Positions 31,397 through 40,803 of a stretch of DNA of 64,000 nucleotides are shown here, piece after piece. Numbering within the stretch: position 1 is the stretch's first letter; each line of letters opens with the position of its first letter. This DNA comes from Pseudomonas sp. CFBP 13711 (GTDB taxonomy: Bacteria; Pseudomonadota; Gammaproteobacteria; Pseudomonadales; Pseudomonadaceae). The stretch covers positions 248,001 through 312,000 of the forward strand of contig NZ_JACYVI010000002.1 in the NCBI RefSeq assembly GCF_014842265.1. Reading direction: 5' to 3'. Both the position numbers and the translations under genes were made by a program. The notes under the pieces were generated by a model, which saw only the letters and a program-made list of their open reading frames with translations, searched no databases and was not told where the DNA came from.

Positions 31397-32914
31397 ATGA
31401 AACTGAACAAGCAGAACCTCTCCAATCTGGGCGCCGGCATTGCCATCCCCGCCTACTCCCTCGATGAGCGCCGCCAGGGCATTGCTCACATCGGCGTCGG
31501 CGGTTTCCACCGCGCCCACCAGGCGTTTTACACCGATGCGCTGATGTCCCTCGGCGCCAATGAACGCAGCGGCGAAAGCCTGGACTGGGCCATCTGCGGG
31601 GTCAGCCTGCGCGAAGAAGACCGCGGCAACTTCGAGGCGCTGAAGGGCCAGGACTTCCTCTACACGCTGTTCGAACTGGGCGACACCCAGGACACCGAAA
31701 CCCGCGTGATCGGCGCCATGAGCCAGATGCTCATGTCCACCGACAGTGACCTGGCGCTGATCGACAAATTGGCCAGCGCCGACATTCGCATCGTCTCGCT
31801 GACCATCACCGAAGGCGGCTATTGCATCGATGACAGCACCGGCGAATTCATGAGCCACCTGCCGCAGATCCAGTACGACCTCGAACACCCTGCCACACCG
31901 AAAACTGTCTTCGGTTACCTGTGCGCGGCATTGACCCGACGCCGCGCGGAAGGCACACCGGCGTTCACCCTGATGTCCTGCGATAACCTGCCGCACAACG
32001 GCGCCGTGACCCGCAAGGCCCTGCTGGCGTTCGCCCAACTGCGAGACCCGGAGCTGCATGACTGGATCGCTGAAAACGTCAGTTTTCCCAACGCCATGGT
32101 TGACCGCATCACGCCGATGACCAGCACCGCCCACCGCCTGCAGCTGCACGACCAGAAAGGGATTGATGACGCCTGGCCGGTGGTCTGCGAACCCTTCGTG
32201 CAATGGGTGCTGGAAGACAAGTTCGTCAACGGCCGCCCGGCCTGGGAGAAGGTCGGCGTGCAGTTCACCGACGACGTGACCCCGTACGAAGAAATGAAAA
32301 TCAAACTGCTCAACGGCAGCCACCTGGCGCTGACCTATCTGGGCGCGCTGAAGGGCTATCGCTTCGTCCACGAAACCATGAATGACCCGTTGTTCGTCGA
32401 CTACATCCGCACCTACATGGACCTGGACGTCACCCCGCAACTGGCGCCGGTGCCGGGCATCGATTTGACCGAGTACAAACAGACCCTGATCGACCGCTTT
32501 TCCAATCAGGCCATCGCCGATCAGTTGGAGCGGGTGTGCTCCGACGGCTCGTCGAAATTTCCGAAATTCACCGTGCCGACCATCAACCGTTTGATCCTCG
32601 ACGGCGGCAACATGGACCGAGCCTCGCTGGTGGTCGCGGCCTGGGCGCTGTACCTGCAGGGCAACCGCACGGGCGATTTCACCGGCGAGAACGGCGTGCC
32701 GTACACCGTGGTCGACCCGCGCGCGGACTTCTGCAAGGCGCTGGTGGCCGATGACGTGCTGGTCACTCAGCGGCTGCTTGAAGTGGAAGAAATCTTCGGC
32801 GCGGCGATTCCCCAGTCTGCCGAGTTCGTGGCATCGTTCGAGCACAACCTGAACAGCCTGAAAGAACTGGGCGTCAGCAAAACCCTGGAAAACCTGTTGG
32901 CGAAAACCGTCTGA
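31397..32914 (+). CDS. mtlD: mannitol 2-dehydrogenase (long-chain)
   Basis: 505 aa polyol-specific long-chain dehydrogenase that oxidises D-mannitol to D-fructose (and D-arabitol to xylulose) with NAD. The Rossmann loop is GVGGFHRAHQAFY (about 33-45). The catalytic pattern K-x4-N-x2-H is present in KIKLLNGSHLAL (about 300-311), matching the Lys, Asn and His known in the P. fluorescens enzyme. It is metal-independent in this family. The xylulokinase gene follows after 8 bases. Confidence 0.95.
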   Translation: MKLNKQNLSNLGAGIAIPAYSLDERRQGIAHIGVGGFHRAHQAFYTDALMSLGANERSGESLDWAICGVSLREEDRGNFEALKGQDFLYTLFELGDTQDTETRVIGAMSQMLMSTDSDLALIDKLASADIRIVSLTITEGGYCIDDSTGEFMSHLPQIQYDLEHPATPKTVFGYLCAALTRRRAEGTPAFTLMSCDNLPHNGAVTRKALLAFAQLRDPELHDWIAENVSFPNAMVDRITPMTSTAHRLQLHDQKGIDDAWPVVCEPFVQWVLEDKFVNGRPAWEKVGVQFTDDVTPYEEMKIKLLNGSHLALTYLGALKGYRFVHETMNDPLFVDYIRTYMDLDVTPQLAPVPGIDLTEYKQTLIDRFSNQAIADQLERVCSDGSSKFPKFTVPTINRLILDGGNMDRASLVVAAWALYLQGNRTGDFTGENGVPYTVVDPRADFCKALVADDVLVTQRLLEVEEIFGAAIPQSAEFVASFEHNLNSLKELGVSKTLENLLAKTV

Positions 32915-32922
32915 GGTGGAAC

Positions 32923-34416
<1,494 letters not shown>

Positions 34417-34448
34417 CGGACAGCCCCGTCGGCCTTTATGGAGCAACT

Positions 34449-35384
34449 ATGTATCTGGTCTGTGGCGAAGCACTGTTCGACTTTTTCTGTCAGCCGGACA
34501 GCGGACAAAGCAACAAAGTGGGTTATCAGGCCATCGCCGGCGGTTCGCCGTTCAACGTCTCCGTGGGGCTGCGCCGGCTGGGCATCGATGCCGGGTTCTT
34601 TGCCGGCATCTCCAGCGATTACTTGGGCAAGCGCCTGTTGAAAGTGCTGGCTGAAGAAGGCGTGCGCGATGACTTTCTCGTGCACATCGACGCGCCGACT
34701 ACGCTGTCGATGGTCGCCGTGGGTGCCGACGGCTCGCCGCAGTACAGTTTTCGCGGCGAAGGCTGCGCCGACCGGATGCTGAGCGTCGAGCATCTGCCTG
34801 CGCTGGACGACAGCGTGCGGGGCCTGCACGTCGGTTCGTTTTCGCTGGTGGTGCAGCCGATCGCCGCCGCGCTGCTGACGCTGGTTCGGCGGGAAAGCGG
34901 CAAGCGGCTGATTACCTTCGATCCCAACGTGCGGCTGAATCCGGCGCCGAGCATTGAGCTGTGGCGCGGTCAGGTGGCGAAGTTTGCCGAGCACGCGCAC
35001 ATCATCAAGGTCAGTGATGAGGACCTGGAGCTGTTGTATCCGCAGAAGGACGCGGCGGCGGTGGCCGAGGGCTGGCTGAAGGACAATTGCCAGTGGGTGA
35101 TCATGACCCGCGGGCGTGAGGGCGCGACGATATTCACGCGGGCGCTGGGTACGTGGTCGGTGGCGGCGCGCAAGGTGGAGACGGTGGATACGGTGGGTGC
35201 CGGTGATACGTTTCAGGCGGCGCTGATTGCGTTTCTGACGGAGCGGGGTCTGGATGCGCCAGCTGCTCTGGCGGGCGTGGACCGGGAGACGCTGACGAAG
35301 ATGCTGGAGTTTGCGGTGGCGGCAGCGGCGGTGACCTGTACGCGGGAGGGGCCGGATTTGCCCTATCGGGCGGAAGTCGTTTAG
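34449..35384 (+). CDS. mtlZ: fructokinase (PfkB family)
   Basis: 311 aa starting MYLVCGEALFDFF at 34449, behind GGAGCAACT. A ribokinase-type sugar kinase: GGSPFNVSVGLRRLG (about 33-47) and the C-terminal anion-hole motif DTVGAGDTFQAAL (about 246-258) with the catalytic Asp. It phosphorylates the fructose released from mannitol. It is the last gene of the operon; no typical terminator is visible before the repeat array that starts 20 bases downstream. Confidence 0.93.
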   Translation: MYLVCGEALFDFFCQPDSGQSNKVGYQAIAGGSPFNVSVGLRRLGIDAGFFAGISSDYLGKRLLKVLAEEGVRDDFLVHIDAPTTLSMVAVGADGSPQYSFRGEGCADRMLSVEHLPALDDSVRGLHVGSFSLVVQPIAAALLTLVRRESGKRLITFDPNVRLNPAPSIELWRGQVAKFAEHAHIIKVSDEDLELLYPQKDAAAVAEGWLKDNCQWVIMTRGREGATIFTRALGTWSVAARKVETVDTVGAGDTFQAALIAFLTERGLDAPAALAGVDRETLTKMLEFAVAAAAVTCTREGPDLPYRAEVV

Positions 35385-35407
35385 CGCCGAGCACTATTAA
35401 AAGCAAA

Positions 35408-35695
35408 ATCAAGATCAAGGGCGTCTGCCTGGGGGCAGACTGTTTCGCCTTCGGCGAGTTACTTGGAAAAGCACCCCAAGTAACCAAGGGTGCTTGCTCC
35501 TGGCTAGGTTCCTCCTGCGTCGGAATTCCCTCACTCCGGCGACGCTCCGTGGGCCCGCGCCGAACGGACATCCATGTCCTGACGGCGCTCTCGCCGCATC
35601 CCTGCGGCTCGGCCCACTCCGCGTCGCCTGCGTTCAGCCTGCACCCAAGTCGCGTTTGGCGGTGACTGGACTTTTTGCGTATGAAGATCAAAAGC
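35408..35695 (+). repeat. structured intergenic repeat, copy C
   Basis: Plus orientation. It opens with GTCTGCC-TGGG-GGCAGAC, keeps GTTACTTGG with CCAAGTAAC, and has the longer AAGCACC/GGTGCTT arm pair; TTCC...GGAA replaces CTCC...GGAG of copy A. The last hairpin has loop ATCCCT rather than ATCCAT. The tail GCGTATGAAGATCAAAAGC runs almost directly into a REP pair, as in copy E. Confidence 0.88.
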
Positions 35696-35713
35696 AGATC
35701 AAGAGCAGGTCAA

Positions 35714-35803
35714 GAGCTTCCCGGCTAAAGCCGGTCCTACAGTCGGAGCCGGTCCCACTGATTGCACGCGCTGCTGTTAGTGGGACCGGCTTTAGCCGGG
35801 AAG
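35714..35803. repeat. REP pair adjoining repeat copy C
   Basis: CTTCCCGGCTAAAGCCGGTC at 35715, a half copy GGAGCCGGTCCCACTGATT, and the inverse GTGGGACCGGCTTTAGCCGG at 35780-35803. The order and spacers (TCCTACAGTCGGAGCCG, then CGCTGCTG) match those after copy E at 50.64-50.73 kb. Confidence 0.88.
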
Positions 35804-35844
35804 AGGCCAGCTCAGGCGCCGATATTTTTGCTGATAGCCCCCCT

Positions 35845-35939
35845 CCTTGTGGGAGCGAGCTTGCTCGCGAATGCTTTATCCAACACGCCAGATATCCGAT
35901 GGATGTACCGGCCCCTTCGTGAGCAAGCTCACTCCCACA
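35845..35939. repeat. second-type REPIN (GAGCGAGCTTGCTCGCGAA)
   Basis: TGTGGGAGCGAGCTTGCTCG at about 35849-35868 and its inverse GTGAGCAAGCTCACTCCCAC at 35919-35938, about 50 bases apart. This is a different REP family from the GGCTTTAGCC type. Confidence 0.85.
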
Positions 35940-35980
35940 CGTCCTTGGCGCTTGACCCGCCCTCGATCTGCTTCTGATCT

Positions 35981-36262
35981 GCTTTTGACTTTGATCTCCA
36001 AACACATAACCCTCAGACGACACCTATCGCGACTTTGGTGCAGGCTGAACGCAGGTTTCGCGGAGTGGGTCGAGCGGCATGGATGCCGCGAGAGCGCCGT
36101 CAGGACATGGATGTCCGTTCGGCGCGGGCCCACGGAGCGGGACCGGAGTGAAGGAACCCGACGAAGTCGGGCCCAACCGAGAGCAAGCACCCTTGGTTAC
36201 TTGGGGTGCTTTTCCAAGTAACTCGCCGAAGGCGAAACGCTCTGCCGTTAGGCAGAGCACCC
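35981..36262 (-). repeat. structured intergenic repeat, copy D
   Basis: Minus orientation, facing copy C. On its own strand it opens with CTCTGCC-TAAC-GGCAGAG (outer pair swapped against GTCTGCC...GGCAGAC), has CCCGAC-TTC-GTCGGG at the third helix and GCGGC-ATCCAT-GCCGC at the last. All helices keep pairing despite the base changes. Confidence 0.88.
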
Positions 36263-36276
36263 GAGGCGCCAACAGA

Positions 36277-36891
36277 TCAGGCCATTTCCGCCTTTGCCAT
36301 GGCGATCCTGGTCTTCACCTCCCGCTCAGCGACCTGCTGATCCGTCTTCTGCTTCTGCAGCTCGGTCACCTGCTTGTCAACCGCCGCCTGCTCTTCCGGC
36401 GTCATGGCGTCGTATTCCGCCTTGCTGACGCCCGTCAACCGCTGCCGCACCTTCTCCGCGTCGGTCTGGTTCATGTAGGACAGAAACTGATCCTTCACCG
36501 AACCCGCGCCGTCAGAACCCGCCGTGCCATCACTGGCCGCCAGTTCATCGGAGACGGTCTTGCTGACGCTATCAGACGACGCGACCTGCTTGTCAGCGCT
36601 GGACACAAACGCCGCAGCCGCAGCCGCCTTGTCATCGTCCGTCACCGACGACGCCGTGTTGGCCGCCGCTGCTTTCAGGTTCACCATCATTTTGGCAAAC
36701 GACTCGTCGTAGCCCTGCTTGCCGTCATTGCTGCTTTGCGCCGCGCCTTCACCATTGCTTGCAATCGCCGCCACGGGTGTGGCAGCGCCGGCCATGGCGC
36801 TGTTGTAGGCATCCGTGTCCGTCGTGGCGTAATGGGTGTGGCTTACGGCCTTCGACACGAACTGCTGGATGGCACTGTTGCCGATTAACAT
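36277..36891 (-). CDS. Ala/Ser-rich cysteine-free protein of unknown function
   Basis: 204 aa, not recognised. No signal peptide, membrane segment or cysteine is seen. Residues 1-130 are low-complexity Ala, Ser, Asp, Thr and Gly with runs such as AAAAAAF; residues 135-204 are a charged, probably helical tail with FLSYMNQTDAEKVRQRLTG and YDAMTPEEQAAVDKQVTEL. Such a tail resembles the MTPEEQ/MSPEER helices that end several secreted or surface-linked proteobacterial proteins. The cysteine-free, heat-stable-looking composition recalls harpin-like secreted proteins, but there is no direct evidence. A ribosome site AGGAGGTGAAAG precedes the ATG, so it is a real gene. Confidence 0.75.
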   Translation of the reverse strand: MLIGNSAIQQFVSKAVSHTHYATTDTDAYNSAMAGAATPVAAIASNGEGAAQSSNDGKQGYDESFAKMMVNLKAAAANTASSVTDDDKAAAAAAFVSSADKQVASSDSVSKTVSDELAASDGTAGSDGAGSVKDQFLSYMNQTDAEKVRQRLTGVSKAEYDAMTPEEQAAVDKQVTELQKQKTDQQVAEREVKTRIAMAKAEMA

Positions 36892-37108
36892 CTTTCACCT
36901 CCTGTTCAGGTTGTCCGATGTACCCCGACAACAGCAAAACCGATGCCATACCGCCTGATCCACCTGAAAGGCCCGCCAGCACGGGCCTGCAGACCACGCG
37001 CCAGGGCGTGATGAGCCGCGTAATCGACAATGCTTGCCGTCTGCGGCAGGTTCTCGCCGCCGGCTTGCCGTACTGGCCAGTGCACCGCTGACAACCGGAG
37101 GCCGCCGT

Positions 37109-38137
37109 CTATTTAAGGAACGCCTTCACCGCCTCATTCACCTTGTCTGCTTCACACGCCGGCGCCATGTGCCCGCAATCGCTGTTGAGCACCAGCAACT
37201 GTGCGCGCTTTTGAGCGGCCAGCGCCTTGGAAGGGGCCGGGTCTACCATGCGGTCCTGCTCTGACGTGATGACTAACAGCTGCGCCTTGATCTTCCCGGC
37301 CAGCGCGGCCATATCTCCCTGACGCAACAGATCAAAGGACGTCATCGCCTGCAATTGCCGGTACCAGTCGACCGTACTGAACGGCTGGCCACCTGTTGAA
37401 GCAGGAACGTTGCCGCCAGGCGCAGGCCTGTTCCCCGCCGGCTTGGCTGCAGCACGCTCCGGTGTCCATAGATAACCGTTGTGTACCGCCGTGAGCTGCT
37501 TGAACACCGTGCCCGGCCCATAGTTGCCGTTGTTCCAGCCCGGCGCGTGTTCGATGGCGGCAAGTTCTGCATTCCATGCCTGCAGATCGCGCTCGGTCGG
37601 GTGTGGCGTGCCGACAATGGTCACCACCTTGCTGGCGAAATCCGGGTACATCACCGCCCACTGCAAGGCCTGCATACCGCCCATGGAAATGCCGACGATG
37701 GCGTGGGCGTGATCGATGCCCAGGTACATGGCGAGCAAGCGATGCTGCGCCTTGACCATGTCGCGAATACCGAACTGCGGAAACTTCAGGCGCGGCGCGC
37801 TAAGGCTGTTGGACGGCGAGCAGGACACGCCGTTGCCGATAGCGTCCATCGCCACCACGTACCAGCGATTGGTGTCGACCAACTTGCCGGGTCCGATCAT
37901 GTCGGCCTGGTCGGACGTCCGCCCGGCGAGCCAGGTGGTCACCAACACGACGTTATTGCGATCTTCTGCCAGGGTGCCGTAGGTGCGATAACCCAAGTCG
38001 CAACGAGTGATTTTGCCGCCGGTCATGTTCAACGAGCCGATGTTCACACGCTGCTGCTCTGCCGCCTGGCAGATGCCTACACTCATCACGACCAGCAACG
38101 CACGCAGCGTCCGGTCAGCGTAATGACGCAGTTTCAT
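37109..38137 (-). CDS. exported alpha/beta hydrolase, homoserine acetyltransferase-like
   Basis: 342 aa. An N-terminal signal peptide (about 1-25, LLVVMSVGICQAAEQ) predicts export to the periplasm. The fold is that of MetX-type alpha/beta hydrolases: the nucleophile Ser is in GISMGGMQALQW (about 148-159), the acid in SEQDRMVDPA, the His in NSDCGHMAPA. Genuine MetX enzymes are cytosolic and about 370-380 aa, so this exported, shorter protein is more likely an esterase or acyltransferase of unknown substrate than a methionine-pathway enzyme. It is transcribed alone. Confidence 0.85.
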   Translation of the reverse strand: MKLRHYADRTLRALLVVMSVGICQAAEQQRVNIGSLNMTGGKITRCDLGYRTYGTLAEDRNNVVLVTTWLAGRTSDQADMIGPGKLVDTNRWYVVAMDAIGNGVSCSPSNSLSAPRLKFPQFGIRDMVKAQHRLLAMYLGIDHAHAIVGISMGGMQALQWAVMYPDFASKVVTIVGTPHPTERDLQAWNAELAAIEHAPGWNNGNYGPGTVFKQLTAVHNGYLWTPERAAAKPAGNRPAPGGNVPASTGGQPFSTVDWYRQLQAMTSFDLLRQGDMAALAGKIKAQLLVITSEQDRMVDPAPSKALAAQKRAQLLVLNSDCGHMAPACEADKVNEAVKAFLK

Positions 38138-38460
38138 GGAGTTCCTCAGTGAGATAGCCGGGCGTGGTAGCGCCTGAAAGGTTTGCGGCTACGGAAAACC
38201 ATGTACATCAACACCATGCCGTCGCGCTGCGCCATCAGCGTAGACGGTTATGGCGTATGAGCGAGGCGGGTTCACGCCTATTTTTTCAGGCCATTCAATG
38301 GCCTGAGTCATTTACGGTTCTGCGCCGCTTTTCCCCTTGAAGGCGACAGATATCGCCATGAGGACTCCCCCTGCTCCACCGGCGATGGTAGCGTGCGGTG
38401 GTTTCTGATCGAATGATCAGACATTTCTCTCAACATGCCTGCCAAGGAATGCCCCACCCA
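38138..38460. other. intergenic region with two palindromes
   Basis: A 320-base divergent gap between the exported hydrolase and the dipeptidase. It holds a perfect 21-base palindrome at 38286-38306 (TCAGGCCATT-C-AATGGCCTGA) and a smaller one, CTGATC-GAAT-GATCAG, at 38405-38420 just before the dipeptidase. Neither has a T run on its 3' side, so they are not terminators; they may be operator sites. No gene or RNA is visible. Confidence 0.6.
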
Positions 38461-40200
38461 ATGGACTTTTCACTCAAAAAACTCGCCGCCGCCACTTTGA
38501 TGTTCGCCGGCGTCTCCGCCATTGCACCGGCTGCCTTTGCCAACCTCACCGCGCAACAAAGCAGCACGATTGTCGGCAGTCTCAAAGAAAACGCGGTCAC
38601 GGATTTCCGCCAATTCCTTAAGACCATTAGCACCACCGACGTCGTCAAGGCCGCCGGCATTGAGCCGGCGATTAATGCCTTCCTCGGCAATAAAAAGCTG
38701 TCCGCCGATGAGCAGAACGATATCCATCGCCTGCTGGGGATTTATGCGCGGGTGAAATACGGCAGCGCCGCCACCGAAACTCTGCGCGAGCTGGTCGCCA
38801 TTCCTACGTTCCAGACTGAAGGCGTCGCACAGCACGACAACCCGGCGTTCATCAAGATGGCCGAGAAAATCAAAACCCTCGCGCAGTCGTTCAACCTGAC
38901 TTTCCGTAACATCGACAACCGCGTGTATGAAATCTCCCTTGAGGGCGCGGGCCCTGAAGTGGTCGGCATTCATGCCCACGCCGACGTCGTGCCGGTCACA
39001 TTGGACAACTGGGTGCTGGCCGATGGCACTCGTCTGGATCCGTTCAAAATCACCCTGATCGGCGACCGCATGTACGGGCGCGGCACCGAGGATGACAAGA
39101 ACGGCATCGTCGTCGCGCTCTACGCCATGAAGGTGATCAAGGAAGAAAAGCTGCCCCTGGCGCGCAACTTCAAGCTGCTGATCGACACCACCGAAGAAAC
39201 CTCCGGCGACGCCATTCCCTACTATTTCGAGCGCAACCCGACGCCGGCCTACAACCTGGCGCTCGACGGCAGCTACCCGGTGGTCATCGCGGAAAAGGGC
39301 TACGGCACGGTCATGGCCAGCTTCGCCCGTCGCACCGCCGAAGGCACTGGCGCGGAAATCACTTCGATGACCGGCGGCATGGCCACTAACCAGATCCCGT
39401 CAAAATCGGTCGTCACGCTGGTGAGCGATCAACCCGCTGAACTCGCGGCCGAGTTGCAGAAAGCCGGCGCCGAGTACGCCCAGCGCAACGGCGGCAACTT
39501 CAAGGTCGACGCGGAAGTGGCCGGCAAGGACGTCAAGCTGACCGTCACCGGCGTGTCGGCGCATTCTTCCGAGCCAGAATCGGGGGTCAACCCGGTGGCG
39601 CGGATGCTCGATTTCATCAACGGCCTGGACGGTAAGGTCGCGCTCAAGCACAACGCGATCACCGACGCCGCGCGCTACGCCGCTGACAACTGGGGCCTGG
39701 ACTACTTGGGCGCCAAACTGGGCGTCGGCTTCAGTGATGAGTTCATGGGCCCGCTGACGGCCTCGCTGACTTACGTGGCGATGGACGACAAGGCCTTCAA
39801 ACTGGCAGTCAATCTGCGCGTGCCAAGGGGCAAATCACCGGAAGCGCTGAAGGCGGAAATCGCACAGAAGCTGACCGCCTGGACCCAGCAGAGCCATATC
39901 ACGCCAGGCTTCAATTACTCGATCGCCGAGCCGATGTACCGCAATCCCGAGGGCGAGTGGGTCAAGGCGCTGTTGGCCGTGGCCACCGAGAACCTGGGCA
40001 TGGAGCACAAGTTCGGCACGTCCGCCGGCGCCACGTCCGTGCATGAGCTGCCCAACGGCGTGCAGTTCGGTCTGGCTAAACCCGACGTCAAATACACCGG
40101 TCACACCGACGCCGAGTTCAAGACCACCGAGCAGTTCCTGCTGGACTTGCAGATCGTCACCGAGATGATGGGCCGCATCGGTCAGCTGCCGAAACTCTGA
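38461..40200 (+). CDS. exported M20 family dipeptidase
   Basis: 579 aa from the ATG at 38461 (AAGGA 12 bases upstream); this start gives a clean signal peptide, MDFSLKKLAAATLMFAGVSA to about residue 27. Longer in-frame starts only add a poor leader. The M20 metallopeptidase signs are GIHAHADVVPV (His and Asp ligands), GRGTEDDKNGIVVALYA (metal-bridging Asp) and DTTEETSGDAIPYY (Glu base and Glu ligand). The long insert with the dimerisation or lid domain fits the Sapep/PepV-like dipeptidase branch. It would cut dipeptides in the periplasm. Confidence 0.9.
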   Translation: MDFSLKKLAAATLMFAGVSAIAPAAFANLTAQQSSTIVGSLKENAVTDFRQFLKTISTTDVVKAAGIEPAINAFLGNKKLSADEQNDIHRLLGIYARVKYGSAATETLRELVAIPTFQTEGVAQHDNPAFIKMAEKIKTLAQSFNLTFRNIDNRVYEISLEGAGPEVVGIHAHADVVPVTLDNWVLADGTRLDPFKITLIGDRMYGRGTEDDKNGIVVALYAMKVIKEEKLPLARNFKLLIDTTEETSGDAIPYYFERNPTPAYNLALDGSYPVVIAEKGYGTVMASFARRTAEGTGAEITSMTGGMATNQIPSKSVVTLVSDQPAELAAELQKAGAEYAQRNGGNFKVDAEVAGKDVKLTVTGVSAHSSEPESGVNPVARMLDFINGLDGKVALKHNAITDAARYAADNWGLDYLGAKLGVGFSDEFMGPLTASLTYVAMDDKAFKLAVNLRVPRGKSPEALKAEIAQKLTAWTQQSHITPGFNYSIAEPMYRNPEGEWVKALLAVATENLGMEHKFGTSAGATSVHELPNGVQFGLAKPDVKYTGHTDAEFKTTEQFLLDLQIVTEMMGRIGQLPKL

Positions 40201-40269
40201 CCCCCCTGCCCCAGGCCCGCTGCAATGGCGGGCCTGATTCGCGCCGCTGAATGCGCAGTCATCAGCCAC

Positions 40270-40575
40270 TCAGTTTTGAAGCTTTGAGCCTGTCCGGCGC
40301 ACGATTTTGATCGAGTGTTTGAGGTTGGGCTTGCGCGTCACACTGATCGCCCGTTGGGTGACCGTGTCCAGAGTGATGCTCCAGAAGCCGGTGCTGGGCA
40401 CGACGATCTTCGCCGGAAAGCGGTCGAAGGCGCCGCCGTGATAAGTGTGGCGACCGCCGTTCTTGAAGCTGCGGAAGTTGGCGTCACTCATGAGGCGGAT
40501 ATTGCAGGCGTTCGAGGACTCGATCACCACGATGTCGCCTTCATTCAGGTGTTCGCGTTGGTGGATGAATTTCAC
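40270..40575 (-). CDS. DUF1883 domain protein, copy 1
   Basis: 101 aa from a GTG at 40575, chosen because it aligns exactly with the ATG of the second copy at 49035. Conserved block: FIHQREHLNEGD, SDANFRSFKNGGRHTYHGG, AFDRFPAKI and PSTGFWSITLDT. It is a small beta-rich domain of unknown function found alone or fused to TIR domains. The two copies in this window differ most in the 78-90 segment. It stands alone; the ahpF terminator lies just upstream. Confidence 0.85.
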   Translation of the reverse strand: MKFIHQREHLNEGDIVVIESSNACNIRLMSDANFRSFKNGGRHTYHGGAFDRFPAKIVVPSTGFWSITLDTVTQRAISVTRKPNLKHSIKIVRRTGSKLQN

Positions 40576-40664
40576 GGGGGATCCCACGGCAGAGTTGAAA
40601 ACGGGCGCGAGAATATCATGCAGGCCCGGCTCCACAAGGCGGGGTCGCCTAAATGACAGCACAA

Positions 40665-40698
40665 AAAAAACCTCATGATCACTCATGAGGTTTTGCTT
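40665..40698 (-). terminator. intrinsic terminator of ahpF
   Basis: AAAACCTCATGA (40667-40678), loop TCAC, TCATGAGGTTTT (40683-40694). On the minus strand a run of eight T follows. It is placed 110 bases after the ahpF stop, beyond a REP pair. Confidence 0.8.
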
Positions 40699-40701
40699 TT
40701 A

Positions 40702-40793
40702 GTGGGGCCGGCTTTAGCCGGGAAGAGGCCAGTCTGTACGCCATCATTTTGCAGTGTGGCAGCCGAAGTCTTCCCGGCTGAAGCCGGTCCCAC
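40702..40793. repeat. REPIN downstream of ahpF
   Basis: GTGGGGCCGGCTTTAGCCGG at 40703-40724 and the inverse TTCCCGGCTGAAGCCGGTCC at 40771-40793, about 46 bases apart, lying between the ahpF stop and its terminator, so it is part of the ahpF mRNA. Confidence 0.87.
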
Positions 40794-40803
40794 TAATAAA
40801 CCA

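Noticed and set aside
38280..38310. Palindrome plus T run as an intrinsic terminator
   Set aside because: The T run lies 5' of the stem on the plus strand and reads as A after the stem on the minus strand, so it fits neither direction.
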